Program-made: the position numbers and the translations under genes
NCBI GenBank assembly: GCA_947363565.1
Contig: CANAPP010000006.1
Location: forward strand, 1 to 64,000
Source of the DNA: an uncultured Lachnospiraceae bacterium
GTDB lineage: Bacteria; Bacillota; Clostridia; Lachnospirales; Lachnospiraceae
Reading direction: 5' to 3'
Length of the DNA: 64,000 bases
In this document: positions 8,404 through 16,984 of the stretch, one piece after another
How the letters are laid out: every line of letters begins with the position of its first letter
Position numbering within the stretch: the first letter of the stretch is position 1
Notes under the pieces: model-generated
What the model saw: only the letters and a program-made list of their open reading frames with translations
What the model was told of the DNA's origin: nothing
The model's database searches: none

Positions 8404-10143
8404 TCATATGCTTCCCCTAAGCTCCTGCATATATTTCTCAAAAGCTGACGGGATGGGATACTTCTCCTCAATCTCCTCCGGATGGATGAACAGGAAATTT
8501 TTTCGATTTGTCCTCTCCAGCTCGTCCACCCTGACCGCGAAGCCTGTCATATGCCACTCCACATGGCTGAATATGTGCTTCGCCGCCGGAAGCTCCCTGA
8601 TACGCACCGGCATCAGCCCAATCGACTTGCAATACTCTGCCGCTTCATCCATCGTCAGGTGCCCTTCCACATTAGGCAGCTCGTAAAGCCCCGCCAGCAG
8701 TCCTTTATCCTTCCGCTTGGCAATCGCCGCCCGCTCTCCGTCCTTAAAGACCAGTACCGTCCTTTTTTCTATCCTGCGCTCCTTTGCCCTGGCCTTCACC
8801 GGGAATTCTTCTGTCTCCCCCCGCTTTCTCGCCGCACAGATAACTGACAGCGGGCACTCATCGCACAAAGGCGCGCCCTTCGGCACGCACACGATCGCTC
8901 CAAGCTCAATAAGTCCCTGGCTAAAATCACTCGCCGCTTCTTTGGGGATCACCTGCTTAAGCTTCTTTTCAATCTGCGTTTTTGTGCTCTGCTTCGCGAT
9001 GTCCGAAGGATCCGCCGTAAGCCTTGTAACGACCCTGAGCACATTGCCGTCCACCGCCGGCACAGGCATACCAAAAGCGAAAGAGCATATGGCTCCCGCC
9101 GTGTAATTCCCGATTCCTTTCAGCGCCCTGATCTCTTCATAGGTTCCGGGAAATTCTCCGCCGTAATCAGCCATGATCTGCTGCGCGGCCCGCTTCATGT
9201 TGCGCACCCGGTTATAATATCCCAGCCCTTCCCACAGTTTCAATAGCTGGTCCTCTTTAGCTTCGGCCAGATCCTTTATCCCGGGAAGCTCTTTCATGAA
9301 CCTGGCGTAGTAAGGCTTTACTGCCTCCACCCTCGTCTGCTGGAGCATGATCTCCGAGACCCACACGCGGTAAGGCTTGGGTTCATTCCGCCACGGCAGG
9401 TCCCTGCGGTTTTTCCTATACCAGGGAACAAGCAGATCCGCTACTCTGCCCAGGATATCCTCTCCGAAAATGACCGGCACATCTTTACGGATAACGATAC
9501 TGTCCGCCTCTACCGCACAGTCGTAAGCTATAACATGCACGCCCTCCTTAGCCGCCTCATAAAGTGCCCCGGCAAATTCCGGATGAGTGTCTCTGTTAGG
9601 GGTAAAACAACGGACCCCCTCCATCTGGATCACAAAAAACACATATGCCTCATATCCGTTCTCCACCGCCTTTTTAAGCTCCTGAACATGCTTCATGGCC
9701 CGCTCACTCGGCGCATCCGGAAAACGGGCCACGCCGTCCTCTTCCAATGTCACACCCTTCACCTCAATAAGGACTTTTTTTCCCCCTGCTTCCACGTACA
9801 GGTCAATACGTGAGCTACCGTATGTATATTCCGGGCGGATGGCAGTGATATCTTCGATCATATGCCCATCCTCAAGCCACTCCTTCACTGCCTTATTAGG
9901 CACCTGGGAGTCCATGTTTACCAGACGTCCGCCTTTCCTTACCGCGATCAGATCCCATCTTGTCTTACGATTAAAGTTCCCGCTGTCCTGGATGTACACG
10001 GCGGCTCCGGGCCTTAGAAGTTCCCGGCACCGGCCTGTATTTTTCACATGGACAGTCTCCTCGCGGCCGTCCACCTCCACACGGGCGATGAAGCGGTTAG
10101 GACGGTCGATGAATTTTCCTTCGTATATATTTTCATATTTCAT
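8404..10143 (-). CDS. Fused SfsA-type nuclease and A/G-specific adenine glycosylase MutY
   Basis: 579 residues, two complete domains in one frame. Residues 1-230 are SfsA: NRFIARVEVDGREETVHVKN (OB-like part) and the PD-(D/E)xK nuclease core with D114, E127 and K129 (IEVKG). Residues 233-579 are MutY: PWRNEPKPYRVWVSEIMLQQ with catalytic E264, the helix-hairpin-helix LKGIGNYTAGAI (341-352), VDGNV with catalytic D365, the 4Fe-4S ligands C419, C427, C430 and C436, and a NUDIX-like C-terminal domain that reads 8-oxoG. MutY removes A opposite 8-oxoguanine. SfsA is a DNA/RNA nuclease related to sugar-fermentation stimulation in E. coli. No internal stop or restart was seen, so this is a true fusion. 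It stands alone. Confidence 0.93.
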   Translation of the reverse strand: MKYENIYEGKFIDRPNRFIARVEVDGREETVHVKNTGRCRELLRPGAAVYIQDSGNFNRKTRWDLIAVRKGGRLVNMDSQVPNKAVKEWLEDGHMIEDITAIRPEYTYGSSRIDLYVEAGGKKVLIEVKGVTLEEDGVARFPDAPSERAMKHVQELKKAVENGYEAYVFFVIQMEGVRCFTPNRDTHPEFAGALYEAAKEGVHVIAYDCAVEADSIVIRKDVPVIFGEDILGRVADLLVPWYRKNRRDLPWRNEPKPYRVWVSEIMLQQTRVEAVKPYYARFMKELPGIKDLAEAKEDQLLKLWEGLGYYNRVRNMKRAAQQIMADYGGEFPGTYEEIRALKGIGNYTAGAICSFAFGMPVPAVDGNVLRVVTRLTADPSDIAKQSTKTQIEKKLKQVIPKEAASDFSQGLIELGAIVCVPKGAPLCDECPLSVICAARKRGETEEFPVKARAKERRIEKRTVLVFKDGERAAIAKRKDKGLLAGLYELPNVEGHLTMDEAAEYCKSIGLMPVRIRELPAAKHIFSHVEWHMTGFAVRVDELERTNRKNFLFIHPEEIEEKYPIPSAFEKYMQELRGSI

Positions 10144-10200
10144 GATCTGTCATACCTTTTCCTATCTTAACTATTATCATGCTGAGGTCAAAAGATATTT

Positions 10201-10252
10201 TGCCGTCCTGCGCAGAATGGACGGCACAGAAAAGACCCGAGTTCAACTCAGG
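10201..10252 (-). terminator. Hairpins ending relQ / leading the sfsA-mutY gene
   Basis: On the minus strand, stem cctgagt/actcggg (10236-10252) overlaps the relQ stop codon and is followed by tcttttc. A second perfect 8-bp stem tgccgtcc/ggacggca (10201-10226) follows but lacks a T run. Together they probably end the relQ transcript before the promoter of the fusion gene (TTGACC, 16 bases, TAAGAT, just downstream). Confidence 0.5.
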
Positions 10253-10956
10253 CCTTCCGGTTCTTGTTTTTGTTCCAGCAATGTCTCTGTCTGGCTGTAT
10301 GTACGCTTCTTCGACTCTTCATGATTCTTCAGGCACTGCAGGATCGCCTCATTCAGCGTCAGCATCTTCTCATCCAACGACGACACCATCTCTGCGCACT
10401 CCCGAAGATCCCGGCTAATATATTCCGGGGCATTTCCTTCAAATTTGTAATATATCTTATGCTCAAGGCTCGCCCAGAAATCCATGGCAATCGTGCGTAT
10501 CTGTATCTCCACTTTCGTATCCACCACACTGTCGGACAAAAAAATAGGAACAGATACAAGCATATGATAGCTCTTGTATCCGCTTTGCTTCGGATTCCTG
10601 ATATAATCCTTGATAGAAAGTACCTTCAGATCACTTTGGTTCCCGATCATCTCCGCTAACCGGTAAATATCCGACGAAAACGAGCAGATCAACCGGACAC
10701 CGGCAATATCGTTGACATATTTTACCATGTTCTCAATGGATGTCTCATATCCGTAACGCTTCAGCTTTTTCACGATACTCTCAGGTGACTTCACCCTCTT
10801 TTTAATATGTTCAATAGGATTATACTTATGAACATGCTGAAATTCATCATTCAATATCTCAAGTTTCGTTCCGACTTCCTTCAACGCTGCATTATAGAGA
10901 AACATAATTGTCTTCCAACTGTCGACATCCTCATAGTTCTTAATTGCGTTCTCCAA
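10243..10956 (-). CDS. relQ: Small alarmone synthetase, RelA/SpoT (p)ppGpp synthetase domain (RelQ/YjbM-like)
   Basis: 237 residues containing only the RelA/SpoT synthetase fold: KKRVKSPESIVKKLKRYGYE, VNDIAGVRLICSF, NPKQSGYKSYHMLV (the substrate-binding G-Y-x-S/K-x-H segment) and KVEIQIRTIAMDFWASLEHKIYYK. No HD hydrolase and no TGS/ACT domain are present, so it makes pppGpp/ppGpp constitutively or under transcriptional control and cannot degrade it. The start is TTG (aggaga site eight bases upstream); the next in-frame ATG would cut the first helix. A -10 TATAAT lies at 11004-11009 on the minus strand. The gene is monocistronic. Confidence 0.88.
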   Translation of the reverse strand: MENAIKNYEDVDSWKTIMFLYNAALKEVGTKLEILNDEFQHVHKYNPIEHIKKRVKSPESIVKKLKRYGYETSIENMVKYVNDIAGVRLICSFSSDIYRLAEMIGNQSDLKVLSIKDYIRNPKQSGYKSYHMLVSVPIFLSDSVVDTKVEIQIRTIAMDFWASLEHKIYYKFEGNAPEYISRDLRECAEMVSSLDEKMLTLNEAILQCLKNHEESKKRTYSQTETLLEQKQEPEGLS

Positions 10957-11066
10957 ATTTATCTCTCCTCTCTATGCGAAGAGCCTTTTTCGTACATATA
11001 TATATTATAGCATAGAATAAGGAGTTATGTCTTCTTTTTCATACATATTTTATAAACATATAACAA

Positions 11067-11591
11067 TTAAAATTCAATCCCCAGACGTGCCCCGATTCCC
11101 GCGTCAAATGGGTGTTTTCTCTTCTTCATCTCTGTTGCGTAACTGGCAATGCCAAGCATCTTTTCAGACGCCTCATGACCTGTCAGAATGATTTCCAGGT
11201 TCCCCGGCCTGTGTCTTAAAAAGTCCAACAATCTGTCCTCGTCAAGGCTTCCGAGCATCACGGCACACAATACTTCGTCCAGGACAAGCATGTCAAAGGA
11301 ATCACAAACTTTGACAATCTCATCCAGCACCATAAGATGATACTTTTTAAGTTCACTGCGCTCTTCCCCGCTCATCTGGCTGTAAAAGGACACCCTATCC
11401 TTTCCCGGCATGCAGGTGACGTTAGGAATTTTTTCCAGGATCAGCCGTTCACTGGAAGAATTGCTTTTCAGGAACTGAAAGAAAAGTACCCGAAATCCTG
11501 CTCCGGCTGCCCGCACCGCCTGCCCGACGGCCGCGGTTGTCTTCCCCTTGCCGCGCCCATAATAAATATGGATCTTACCGCACCTTTCCAT
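11067..11591 (-). CDS. cobO: Cob(I)yrinic acid a,c-diamide adenosyltransferase (CobA/BtuR type)
   Basis: 174 residues, single domain. The P-loop YGRGKGKTTAAVGQA (11-25) is the inverted-type loop of the BtuR/CobO family, followed by VLFFQFLKS, LVLDEV (about 101-106, Walker B-like) and LTGHEASEKML. It transfers the 5'-deoxyadenosyl group of ATP to cob(I)alamin or corrinoid precursors to make adenosylcobalamin. It lies 23 bases downstream of the PTS-like membrane protein and has a ggaggt site, so the two are probably co-transcribed from the NiaR-type promoter at 12730. No cobalamin riboswitch was seen. That coupling to niacin control is unexpected. Confidence 0.92.
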   Translation of the reverse strand: MERCGKIHIYYGRGKGKTTAAVGQAVRAAGAGFRVLFFQFLKSNSSSERLILEKIPNVTCMPGKDRVSFYSQMSGEERSELKKYHLMVLDEIVKVCDSFDMLVLDEVLCAVMLGSLDEDRLLDFLRHRPGNLEIILTGHEASEKMLGIASYATEMKKRKHPFDAGIGARLGIEF

Positions 11592-11614
11592 ACACAGATA
11601 CCTCCGCTTCTTCC

Positions 11615-12679
11615 CTACATCTCAAGCTTCATATCGCCGAACCGGATCCAGCCTTTTTTCCGCATATATTCTGAGATGCCCAAAGTAACAACTGCCGGCA
11701 GGATAATCTGCACCGCCAGGATTTTTATTAATACTGCTGCTGCCGGTTCCGTCTGGATCATCGTCTGCCAGGTCATGATCTGCCCGACCAGACCTGCGGT
11801 ACCCATGCCGGAACCGGTGGCATTGCTTGTCATATGCAAAAGAATGGTTCCCACCGGGCCCAAAATCGCGCTGGACAATATAGCCGGGATCCAGATTACC
11901 GGTTTCTTCACGATATTGGGCACCTGCAGCATAGATGTACCGATCCCCTGTGCGAGCAGTCCTCCGACCTTGTTCTCCCGGTAGCTTGCCACCGCGAACC
12001 CCACCATGTTGCAGCAGCATCCTATAGTCGCCGCACCCGCTGCCAGCCCTGACAGGTTAAGGATGATCCCAAGAGCCGCTGAACTGATGGGCAGAGTAAG
12101 AATCATCCCCATGAGCACGGACACGATGATTCCCATAAAAAACGGCTGCTGCTCTGTCCCCCAGTTAATGATCGCGCCAAGCCATGCCATGAAGCCGGAA
12201 ATCGGCGGCCCTAACACAAGCCCCACCGCCGAGCCGGTTCCGATGGCTATAAGCGGTGTTACCAGGATATCGACTTTCGTCTTCCCGGACACGATATGCC
12301 CGAAAAATATACCTACATATGCGGCGATAAATGCACCCAGCGGCTCCCCCGGCCCGGCATACACCATAGCGCCGTCTACTAACACTGCGCCGGCGAGCAG
12401 TTTGCTGGCGAATGCCCCCACCATGCCTGCCGTCGCTGCGGACACGACGACCAGCGGACTTTCCCTGAACCGGTAAGCCACCGCCGCCCCGATTCCCGCT
12501 CCCGTAAGGGATGCAGCGACTTTTCCAATAACATAGATCATATCTCCGGCCGTTCCCCCAAGAAGTGTCCCTATCTGCTGGATGATCGTCCCGATGATCA
12601 GCGTCGCAAACAAACCATGAGCCATGGCGCTTAATCCTTCGATAAATATTTTATCCAGTACTTTTTTCAGTTTATCCAT
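11615..12679 (-). CDS. PTS_EIIC-like integral membrane protein; candidate niacin/NAD-precursor transporter
   Basis: 354 residues with about nine to ten membrane segments. It belongs to the PTS_EIIC_2-like group (LSAMAHGLFATLIIGTIIQQ, ASLTGAGIGAAVAYRF, ITLPISSAALGIILNLSG, GCCCNMVGFAVASYRENK). No IIA or IIB domain or gene is nearby, so a sugar PTS role is doubtful. Start: ATG at 12679 with aaggag six bases upstream. The promoter carries a 21-bp site matching the nadA promoter site at 19 of 21 positions (see 12706-12726), which places the gene under the NAD-biosynthesis repressor NiaR. From this I infer uptake of nicotinate, nicotinamide or a related precursor; it could also be an uncharacterised regulatory membrane protein. 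Confidence 0.75.
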   Translation of the reverse strand: MDKLKKVLDKIFIEGLSAMAHGLFATLIIGTIIQQIGTLLGGTAGDMIYVIGKVAASLTGAGIGAAVAYRFRESPLVVVSAATAGMVGAFASKLLAGAVLVDGAMVYAGPGEPLGAFIAAYVGIFFGHIVSGKTKVDILVTPLIAIGTGSAVGLVLGPPISGFMAWLGAIINWGTEQQPFFMGIIVSVLMGMILTLPISSAALGIILNLSGLAAGAATIGCCCNMVGFAVASYRENKVGGLLAQGIGTSMLQVPNIVKKPVIWIPAILSSAILGPVGTILLHMTSNATGSGMGTAGLVGQIMTWQTMIQTEPAAAVLIKILAVQIILPAVVTLGISEYMRKKGWIRFGDMKLEM

Positions 12680-12705
12680 CACAAACTCCTTATCTTAAAT
12701 GTTTT

Positions 12706-12726
12706 GTCAAGTGTCTTGTCACCTGT
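12706..12726 (-). promoter_or_regulatory. NiaR-type operator in the transporter promoter
   Basis: Minus strand core GACAAGACACTTGAC (12706-12720) within a 21-base stretch that matches the nadA-promoter site (39182-39202) at 19 of 21 positions. It begins four bases downstream of the -10 box and covers the expected transcript start, an arrangement suited to repression. Confidence 0.75.
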
Positions 12727-12729
12727 TGC

Positions 12730-12758
12730 ATTGTATCATATCCCATCAATTTTCGCAA
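12730..12758 (-). promoter_or_regulatory. Sigma-A promoter of the PTS-like gene and cobO
   Basis: Minus strand TTGCGA (12753-12758), 17 bases, TACAAT (12730-12735). The NiaR-type site follows immediately. Confidence 0.6.
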
Positions 12759-12883
12759 GTTCCCAGCAAAATGAACCAAGAAAACCCGGGCATAAGCGGA
12801 TGTTCACACTGGACATCTCCCCTTTTAAACGGTATACTGTCTTTTATATGAATGAAATATACCAGAAAATGAGAGGTACTGCC

Positions 12884-13147
12884 ATGTTCCGTTTATGGGG
12901 AAAAGAATTTAAAGACAACCGTATGCTGAGAGACACCGTGATCTGCGATGATTCGGACGAGACAAGGACGCATAAGATCTTCAACGCCTTGGAAGCCATC
13001 TGCTATGAATTCGACTTAAGCAAGCCTATCTGGCTGGACGCAACTGTCGAAGAATTCACGCGGCATAGCAAAGCCCGGTTTTACCAGGATAATTTTGTGG
13101 ATTCCATAGATTTCGACTATCTGGAAATACAGGTTATTGAAGAATAA
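12884..13147 (+). CDS. Conserved hypothetical protein (87 aa)
   Basis: 87 residues, soluble and acidic: MFRLWGKEFKDNRMLRDTVI..., LDATVEEFTRHSKARFYQDN and an acidic end DYLEIQVIEE. I recognise no domain, though small proteins of this look are common in Lachnospiraceae. The ATG at 12884 has a gagagg site; the longer open frame upstream runs through the divergent promoter region and is not used. It is convergent with the ABC operon to the right and ends in a strong terminator. Composition is like its neighbours, so it is a real gene of unknown function. Confidence 0.65.
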   Translation: MFRLWGKEFKDNRMLRDTVICDDSDETRTHKIFNALEAICYEFDLSKPIWLDATVEEFTRHSKARFYQDNFVDSIDFDYLEIQVIEE

Positions 13148-13148
13148 G

Positions 13149-13192
13149 ACAGGTGCCCGGGAGTTTATCCTTGGGCACCTGTGATCTTTTCT
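13149..13192 (+). terminator. Intrinsic terminator after the 87-aa gene
   Basis: Perfect 10-bp stem acaggtgccc / gggcacctgt with a 12-base loop, followed by gatcttttctttg. Confidence 0.8.
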
Positions 13193-13237
13193 TTGCTTTA
13201 TTCTTAATCCTTAATCTTTCTTACTCTTCTTTATCCA

Positions 13238-14650
13238 TCATCCGTTGCGGATTGCCTCTAACGGGCTAAGTTTCATGGCCCGTTTCGCCGGGAAATATCC
13301 GGCGACGATTCCTACCAGCATAGCGAATCCTATGGAGGCTAACATCAGCCATATCGGAATATAAGAAATATTTGCTCCGCCTGTCGATATCATCTCCGAA
13401 TTCGCCGTCAGCGCATTGATCCCCGCCGACATAAGGAGGCTTAGTATATTGCCGATAATCCCGCCGAAGATACCGATAAATGCAGCTTCCATCAGAAACA
13501 TCTCCCTGATATTGCCAAGGCTGCAGCCAAGCACCTTCATCACGCCGATCTCCTTCGTCCGTTCGTAGATGGACATCATCATCGTATTAGCGATACCGAT
13601 CGCCGCGACGAACAGGGATACTGCTCCAATCCCGCCGAGAACAGCCTGGATAATCCCCATCTGCCGGTTCACACTGTCCATCATCTCTGCATTCGTCTCC
13701 ACGTTATAGCCCATCTCCTTGATGGTGTTGGAAACCTTTGCCACATTATCCTTATCATCCACTTTAAGCTGGGCGTAGGAATAACAGAATTCCTTCATCG
13801 GCTTTCCATTCTTCGTCTGGGGCTGTCCCGGGATCACTCTTCCCGCAAATTCCTTTTTCAGCACCTGCTTAAGGGTATCCAGGTCACAGAAAATATTATA
13901 GGCATTAGCATTGTAATCATCTATCCCGCCCTTTACCAGGCCGCAGCCGCGGACAACATGCTTTTGCACTGGCTTCTTGCTATCGCCGCTTTCGCCGCCT
14001 TCATCGCCGCCCATACTATCAAGCGGCGATTGCTCCTGGCTTGAGAAATAACTGTCCTGGTCAAGGATCAGAAACAGGGAATCTTTAGCCAAGTCGATAT
14101 CCGGAAGCTCTCCGGTATCCCAATAGGAATTACCCGTTCCCTTCTCCTGAAAATTTACAAGGGTCATATTGCCGTACACAAGCTCTATCTGTGCGCTGCC
14201 CTTCGCCGGCAATGTTCCCTGGGAAAGCTCGATATTCCTTGACTCAAGTCCCTCCGGTGTCATCGCCATAAGCTGCATATAACCTTCGTAGGAGCCTTTA
14301 AGGAGCATAACGGACATATTGTACACCGGCTCAACGCTGGTCACATGCTCAAGCTTCGCCAGTTTGGCCAGACACGCATCGTCTACGTATTCCTCCGACT
14401 CCTCCTGGGCTTCGCCCATATAGCCGTACATCATATCTCCGCCGCCGTTAGCGCCGGATACATTGATCGTGGTCAATCCGCCATACTGCTCTATCTCCTG
14501 GTACATCGCCTGCTGAAGGCCAAGTCCCAGCGAGATCATAACTACAATCGACGCCGTACCGATGACAACTCCGAGGACGGTAAGAAATGTACGTAACTTT
14601 CTTCTGCGCAGGTTACTACCGCTCATCCTCAGAAGATCCATCCAGTTCAT
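13238..14650 (-). CDS. MacB/FtsX-type ABC transporter permease
   Basis: 470 residues. N-terminal membrane segment after the RRRKLRTFLTVLGVVIGTASIV motif typical of MacB permeases, a large extracytoplasmic MacB_PCD domain (about 45-325), then the FtsX-like core with three membrane segments (FVAAIGIANTMMMSIYERTKEIGVMKVLG, GIFGGIIGNILSLL, LASIGFAMLVGIVAGYFPAK) and the end LSPLEAIRNG. Such permeases act mechanically on extracytoplasmic substrates, exporting peptides or lipids or working on envelope proteins. It overlaps the upstream CARDB-like gene by 35 bases and is third in a three-gene operon with its ATPase at 16178. Confidence 0.9.
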   Translation of the reverse strand: MNWMDLLRMSGSNLRRRKLRTFLTVLGVVIGTASIVVMISLGLGLQQAMYQEIEQYGGLTTINVSGANGGGDMMYGYMGEAQEESEEYVDDACLAKLAKLEHVTSVEPVYNMSVMLLKGSYEGYMQLMAMTPEGLESRNIELSQGTLPAKGSAQIELVYGNMTLVNFQEKGTGNSYWDTGELPDIDLAKDSLFLILDQDSYFSSQEQSPLDSMGGDEGGESGDSKKPVQKHVVRGCGLVKGGIDDYNANAYNIFCDLDTLKQVLKKEFAGRVIPGQPQTKNGKPMKEFCYSYAQLKVDDKDNVAKVSNTIKEMGYNVETNAEMMDSVNRQMGIIQAVLGGIGAVSLFVAAIGIANTMMMSIYERTKEIGVMKVLGCSLGNIREMFLMEAAFIGIFGGIIGNILSLLMSAGINALTANSEMISTGGANISYIPIWLMLASIGFAMLVGIVAGYFPAKRAMKLSPLEAIRNG

Positions 14651-16181
14651 ACAGAAAATCCTCCTCTTCGCTCTTTCTCATCCTTTTCTTCCGCTGTTTG
14701 AGAATGATCACTGCCGCTGCGATCATCGCGATAACTCCGACAGCAATGACTACCGGCACTACCGGGAATCCACCGCCCTGGGCTTCTTCCTCCATGGGCA
14801 TCCCCATATCCATACCTTCATCCATCATCTCGGTGACCTCAAGCATCAGCTCCTTTGTCTCCGTGGTCGCTTCGCCTTCTTCATTCTCATAGCTCATGGT
14901 CATGGTTACCGGTGCAGGCCCTTCTGACGCCTGGGTTCCTTTGAGCATGGCATCTATAGATGCCGTGGCGCCGGACTCGACATTTCCGATAAATACCTCT
15001 TCCTTCTCGATAGAATCGCCCTCGAAGGTCGCCCTTACATTATAGAGCTTGATCCTGCCGAGGTTATAAAGGTTGCACATCACATTCGCTTCATCATCTA
15101 CGGCCACGCTCTCCGGATTGATCTCAAAATCACTGAACTCAAACCGTGCATCCTGCTTGACCGGAATAGACAGGCTTGATGCCGTCTCCACAGCATTGCC
15201 GCCCGCATCCTCGTACTTCATGCTCAGCTCCACGCTGTAAGGCTTCTGCAAAAGGTCCGACTTCGCGTTAAGCTTGATGGAGATGTCCGCCGTTCCCTTC
15301 GCCTTCATCCCTTCCAGATATACGGAACTGCTTCCCGATGACGGAAGGAATGCCGGCGCTGTCGTCTGCTCATCCGAACCTTCCTCAGGCGCATTGAGGT
15401 CAAAGAGCATATTCTTTACTCTCGTTTTCTTGGAAGTGTTCTTAAGATGCACGGTCAGGGTAAAATCACTTCCGGCCTTTACTTTTTTCGGCTTCGTATC
15501 AAACCCTGTCACGATAACTCTCGGCACGGAACCGTCGGAGCTGTCTCCGCCGCCACCGCCTCCGCCGGAATAGGAGGCCTCGCCGTTGCTAAATCCGCCG
15601 TCTCCGCCAAATGGATCGTCCCCGAGATTATTATCATCCTTCTTCGTCGTATCGGTGAGGTGTACCTGCAAAGGCTTGTCTTCTTTCTTCTCCTCGGGCT
15701 TTGCCGTAGTCTTCACCCAAAAAGCTTTCCTTCCGCTTTTCTCCACACCGTCTATTTTATAAGTACATACAAAATAAATCTTATGGTTGCCTGTCGCCAC
15801 GTCGTCGCGTTCTTTAAAGGTGAATCTGACCATCTCGCTGGCGGTATCCTTTGCCAGACGGGTGATCTTTACCGCATCATCCTGGTTATCCTTCTGGAAT
15901 GGCCACTTAGAGATATCTTCTTCATCGATATATGGCTCGATCACGATGTCAGTGATCTCCTGGTCCTCTCTGTTGGCAATATACATCTCCAGGCTGTTCT
16001 CTTTCTGATATTCAAACACCGGCACCGCGTTGCTTGCCGCTTTCCACTCGATGTTCGCTTTCGCCTGCGCGTCCATGTCCGATGCCTGTACCTTAGCCGG
16101 CGCGGCAAATCCTCCTGCGGCAAGCACCACCGCCGCAAATATGCCGGCCGTTCCTCTGATCAATTCCTTCCATCTGCTCAT
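14616..16181 (-). CDS. Secreted, membrane-anchored CARDB-like (COG1361-type) envelope protein
   Basis: 521 residues: signal peptide (about 1-31, ending PAKVQA), extracellular part with several Ig-like/CARDB-like beta domains (for example KVKAGSDFTLTVHLKNTSKK and VAVDDEANVMCNLYNLGR), a Gly/Ser linker about 200-215 (SYSGGGGGGGDSSDG), a C-terminal membrane helix (VVPVVIAVGVIAMIAAAVII) and a charged cytoplasmic tail ending EDFLYELDGSSEDER. Role unknown. Its position between the ATPase and permease of a MacB-type transporter, with overlaps of four and 35 bases, argues that it is a dedicated substrate-handling or adaptor subunit, as in other Firmicute operons of this design. Confidence 0.8.
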   Translation of the reverse strand: MSRWKELIRGTAGIFAAVVLAAGGFAAPAKVQASDMDAQAKANIEWKAASNAVPVFEYQKENSLEMYIANREDQEITDIVIEPYIDEEDISKWPFQKDNQDDAVKITRLAKDTASEMVRFTFKERDDVATGNHKIYFVCTYKIDGVEKSGRKAFWVKTTAKPEEKKEDKPLQVHLTDTTKKDDNNLGDDPFGGDGGFSNGEASYSGGGGGGGDSSDGSVPRVIVTGFDTKPKKVKAGSDFTLTVHLKNTSKKTRVKNMLFDLNAPEEGSDEQTTAPAFLPSSGSSSVYLEGMKAKGTADISIKLNAKSDLLQKPYSVELSMKYEDAGGNAVETASSLSIPVKQDARFEFSDFEINPESVAVDDEANVMCNLYNLGRIKLYNVRATFEGDSIEKEEVFIGNVESGATASIDAMLKGTQASEGPAPVTMTMSYENEEGEATTETKELMLEVTEMMDEGMDMGMPMEEEAQGGGFPVVPVVIAVGVIAMIAAAVIILKQRKKRMRKSEEEDFLYELDGSSEDER

Positions 16182-16891
16182 TGTTCTTCTTCCTCCCTCA
16201 CTCTGGCATGTTCTTCTATCTTTAATATCTTTCCGTCTCTAATATGAAAAACTCTGTCTGCATAAGTCGCCAGGTGATTATCATGAGTAACCATGACCAG
16301 CGTCTTTTTCTGCTCCCTGACAACCTTCTGCATCAGCTTCATTACATCTTCCGATGTGTGTGAATCCAGATTGCCTGTAGGTTCATCCGCGAATATGATC
16401 TTGGGATCTACCACCAGCGCCCTGGCAACGCCTACTCTCTGCTGCTGCCCGCCCGACATCTGATTAGGCATATGTTTTTTATGCTTCTTAAGCCCCACAA
16501 GACTTAGCATCTGATTCGCTTTTTTCAGGCGGAGCTTCCGGTCCTCTCCCCGGAAACTTAAGGGAAGCGCCACATTCTCCACCGCATTCATCGTCCCCAT
16601 CAGATGGAACGACTGAAAGATAAAGCCTACGTTATTTCTCCGGAAAGCAACCAGCTCATTCTCCTTCAGGTTCTCGATATGCTGTCCGCCGATGACAATG
16701 GAACCCTTCGTGGGCTTCTCAAGGCCGGCAAGCATATTAAGGAGCGTCGATTTACCGGAACCGGAAGTTCCCACGATCGCACAGAACTCGCCGTGGTGGA
16801 TGTCAAAATCTACCCCGTCTAACGCCCGGACCGTCTCGTCTCCGACTTTGTAAAGTTTATACAGGTTCCTGACCTGAATTACCTCTTCCAT
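16178..16891 (-). CDS. ABC transporter ATP-binding protein (LolD/MacB type)
   Basis: 237 residues. Walker A GTSGSGKST (41-49), Q-loop IFQSFHLMG, signature MSGGQQQRVGVARAL, Walker B IIFADEPTGNLD, and H-loop MVTHD are all present. The LDxHxSE-type D-loop region and the length fit the LolD/MacB/FtsE group, which drives MacB-like permeases. It is the first gene of the operon and overlaps the CARDB-like gene by four bases (ATGA). A -10-like TATGAT lies about 40 bases upstream on the minus strand. Confidence 0.95.
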   Translation of the reverse strand: MEEVIQVRNLYKLYKVGDETVRALDGVDFDIHHGEFCAIVGTSGSGKSTLLNMLAGLEKPTKGSIVIGGQHIENLKENELVAFRRNNVGFIFQSFHLMGTMNAVENVALPLSFRGEDRKLRLKKANQMLSLVGLKKHKKHMPNQMSGGQQQRVGVARALVVDPKIIFADEPTGNLDSHTSEDVMKLMQKVVREQKKTLVMVTHDNHLATYADRVFHIRDGKILKIEEHARVREEEEQ

Positions 16892-16984
16892 AATCCGTAC
16901 ATCTTCCTTTTATCCCTATTTTTCTACTATCATAACATAGAATACGAAATACTTTCATTAGAAAAACGAAAAAATTTCTTAAGA

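Noticed and set aside
11615..12679. Annotation as a sugar PTS IIC component
   Set aside because: No IIA, IIB or HPr-linked partner nearby and a NiaR-type operator in the promoter; sugar transport is not supported.
11592..12760. Cobalamin riboswitch before cobO
   Set aside because: No B12-box-like sequence was found in the short leader; the operator-promoter explains the region.
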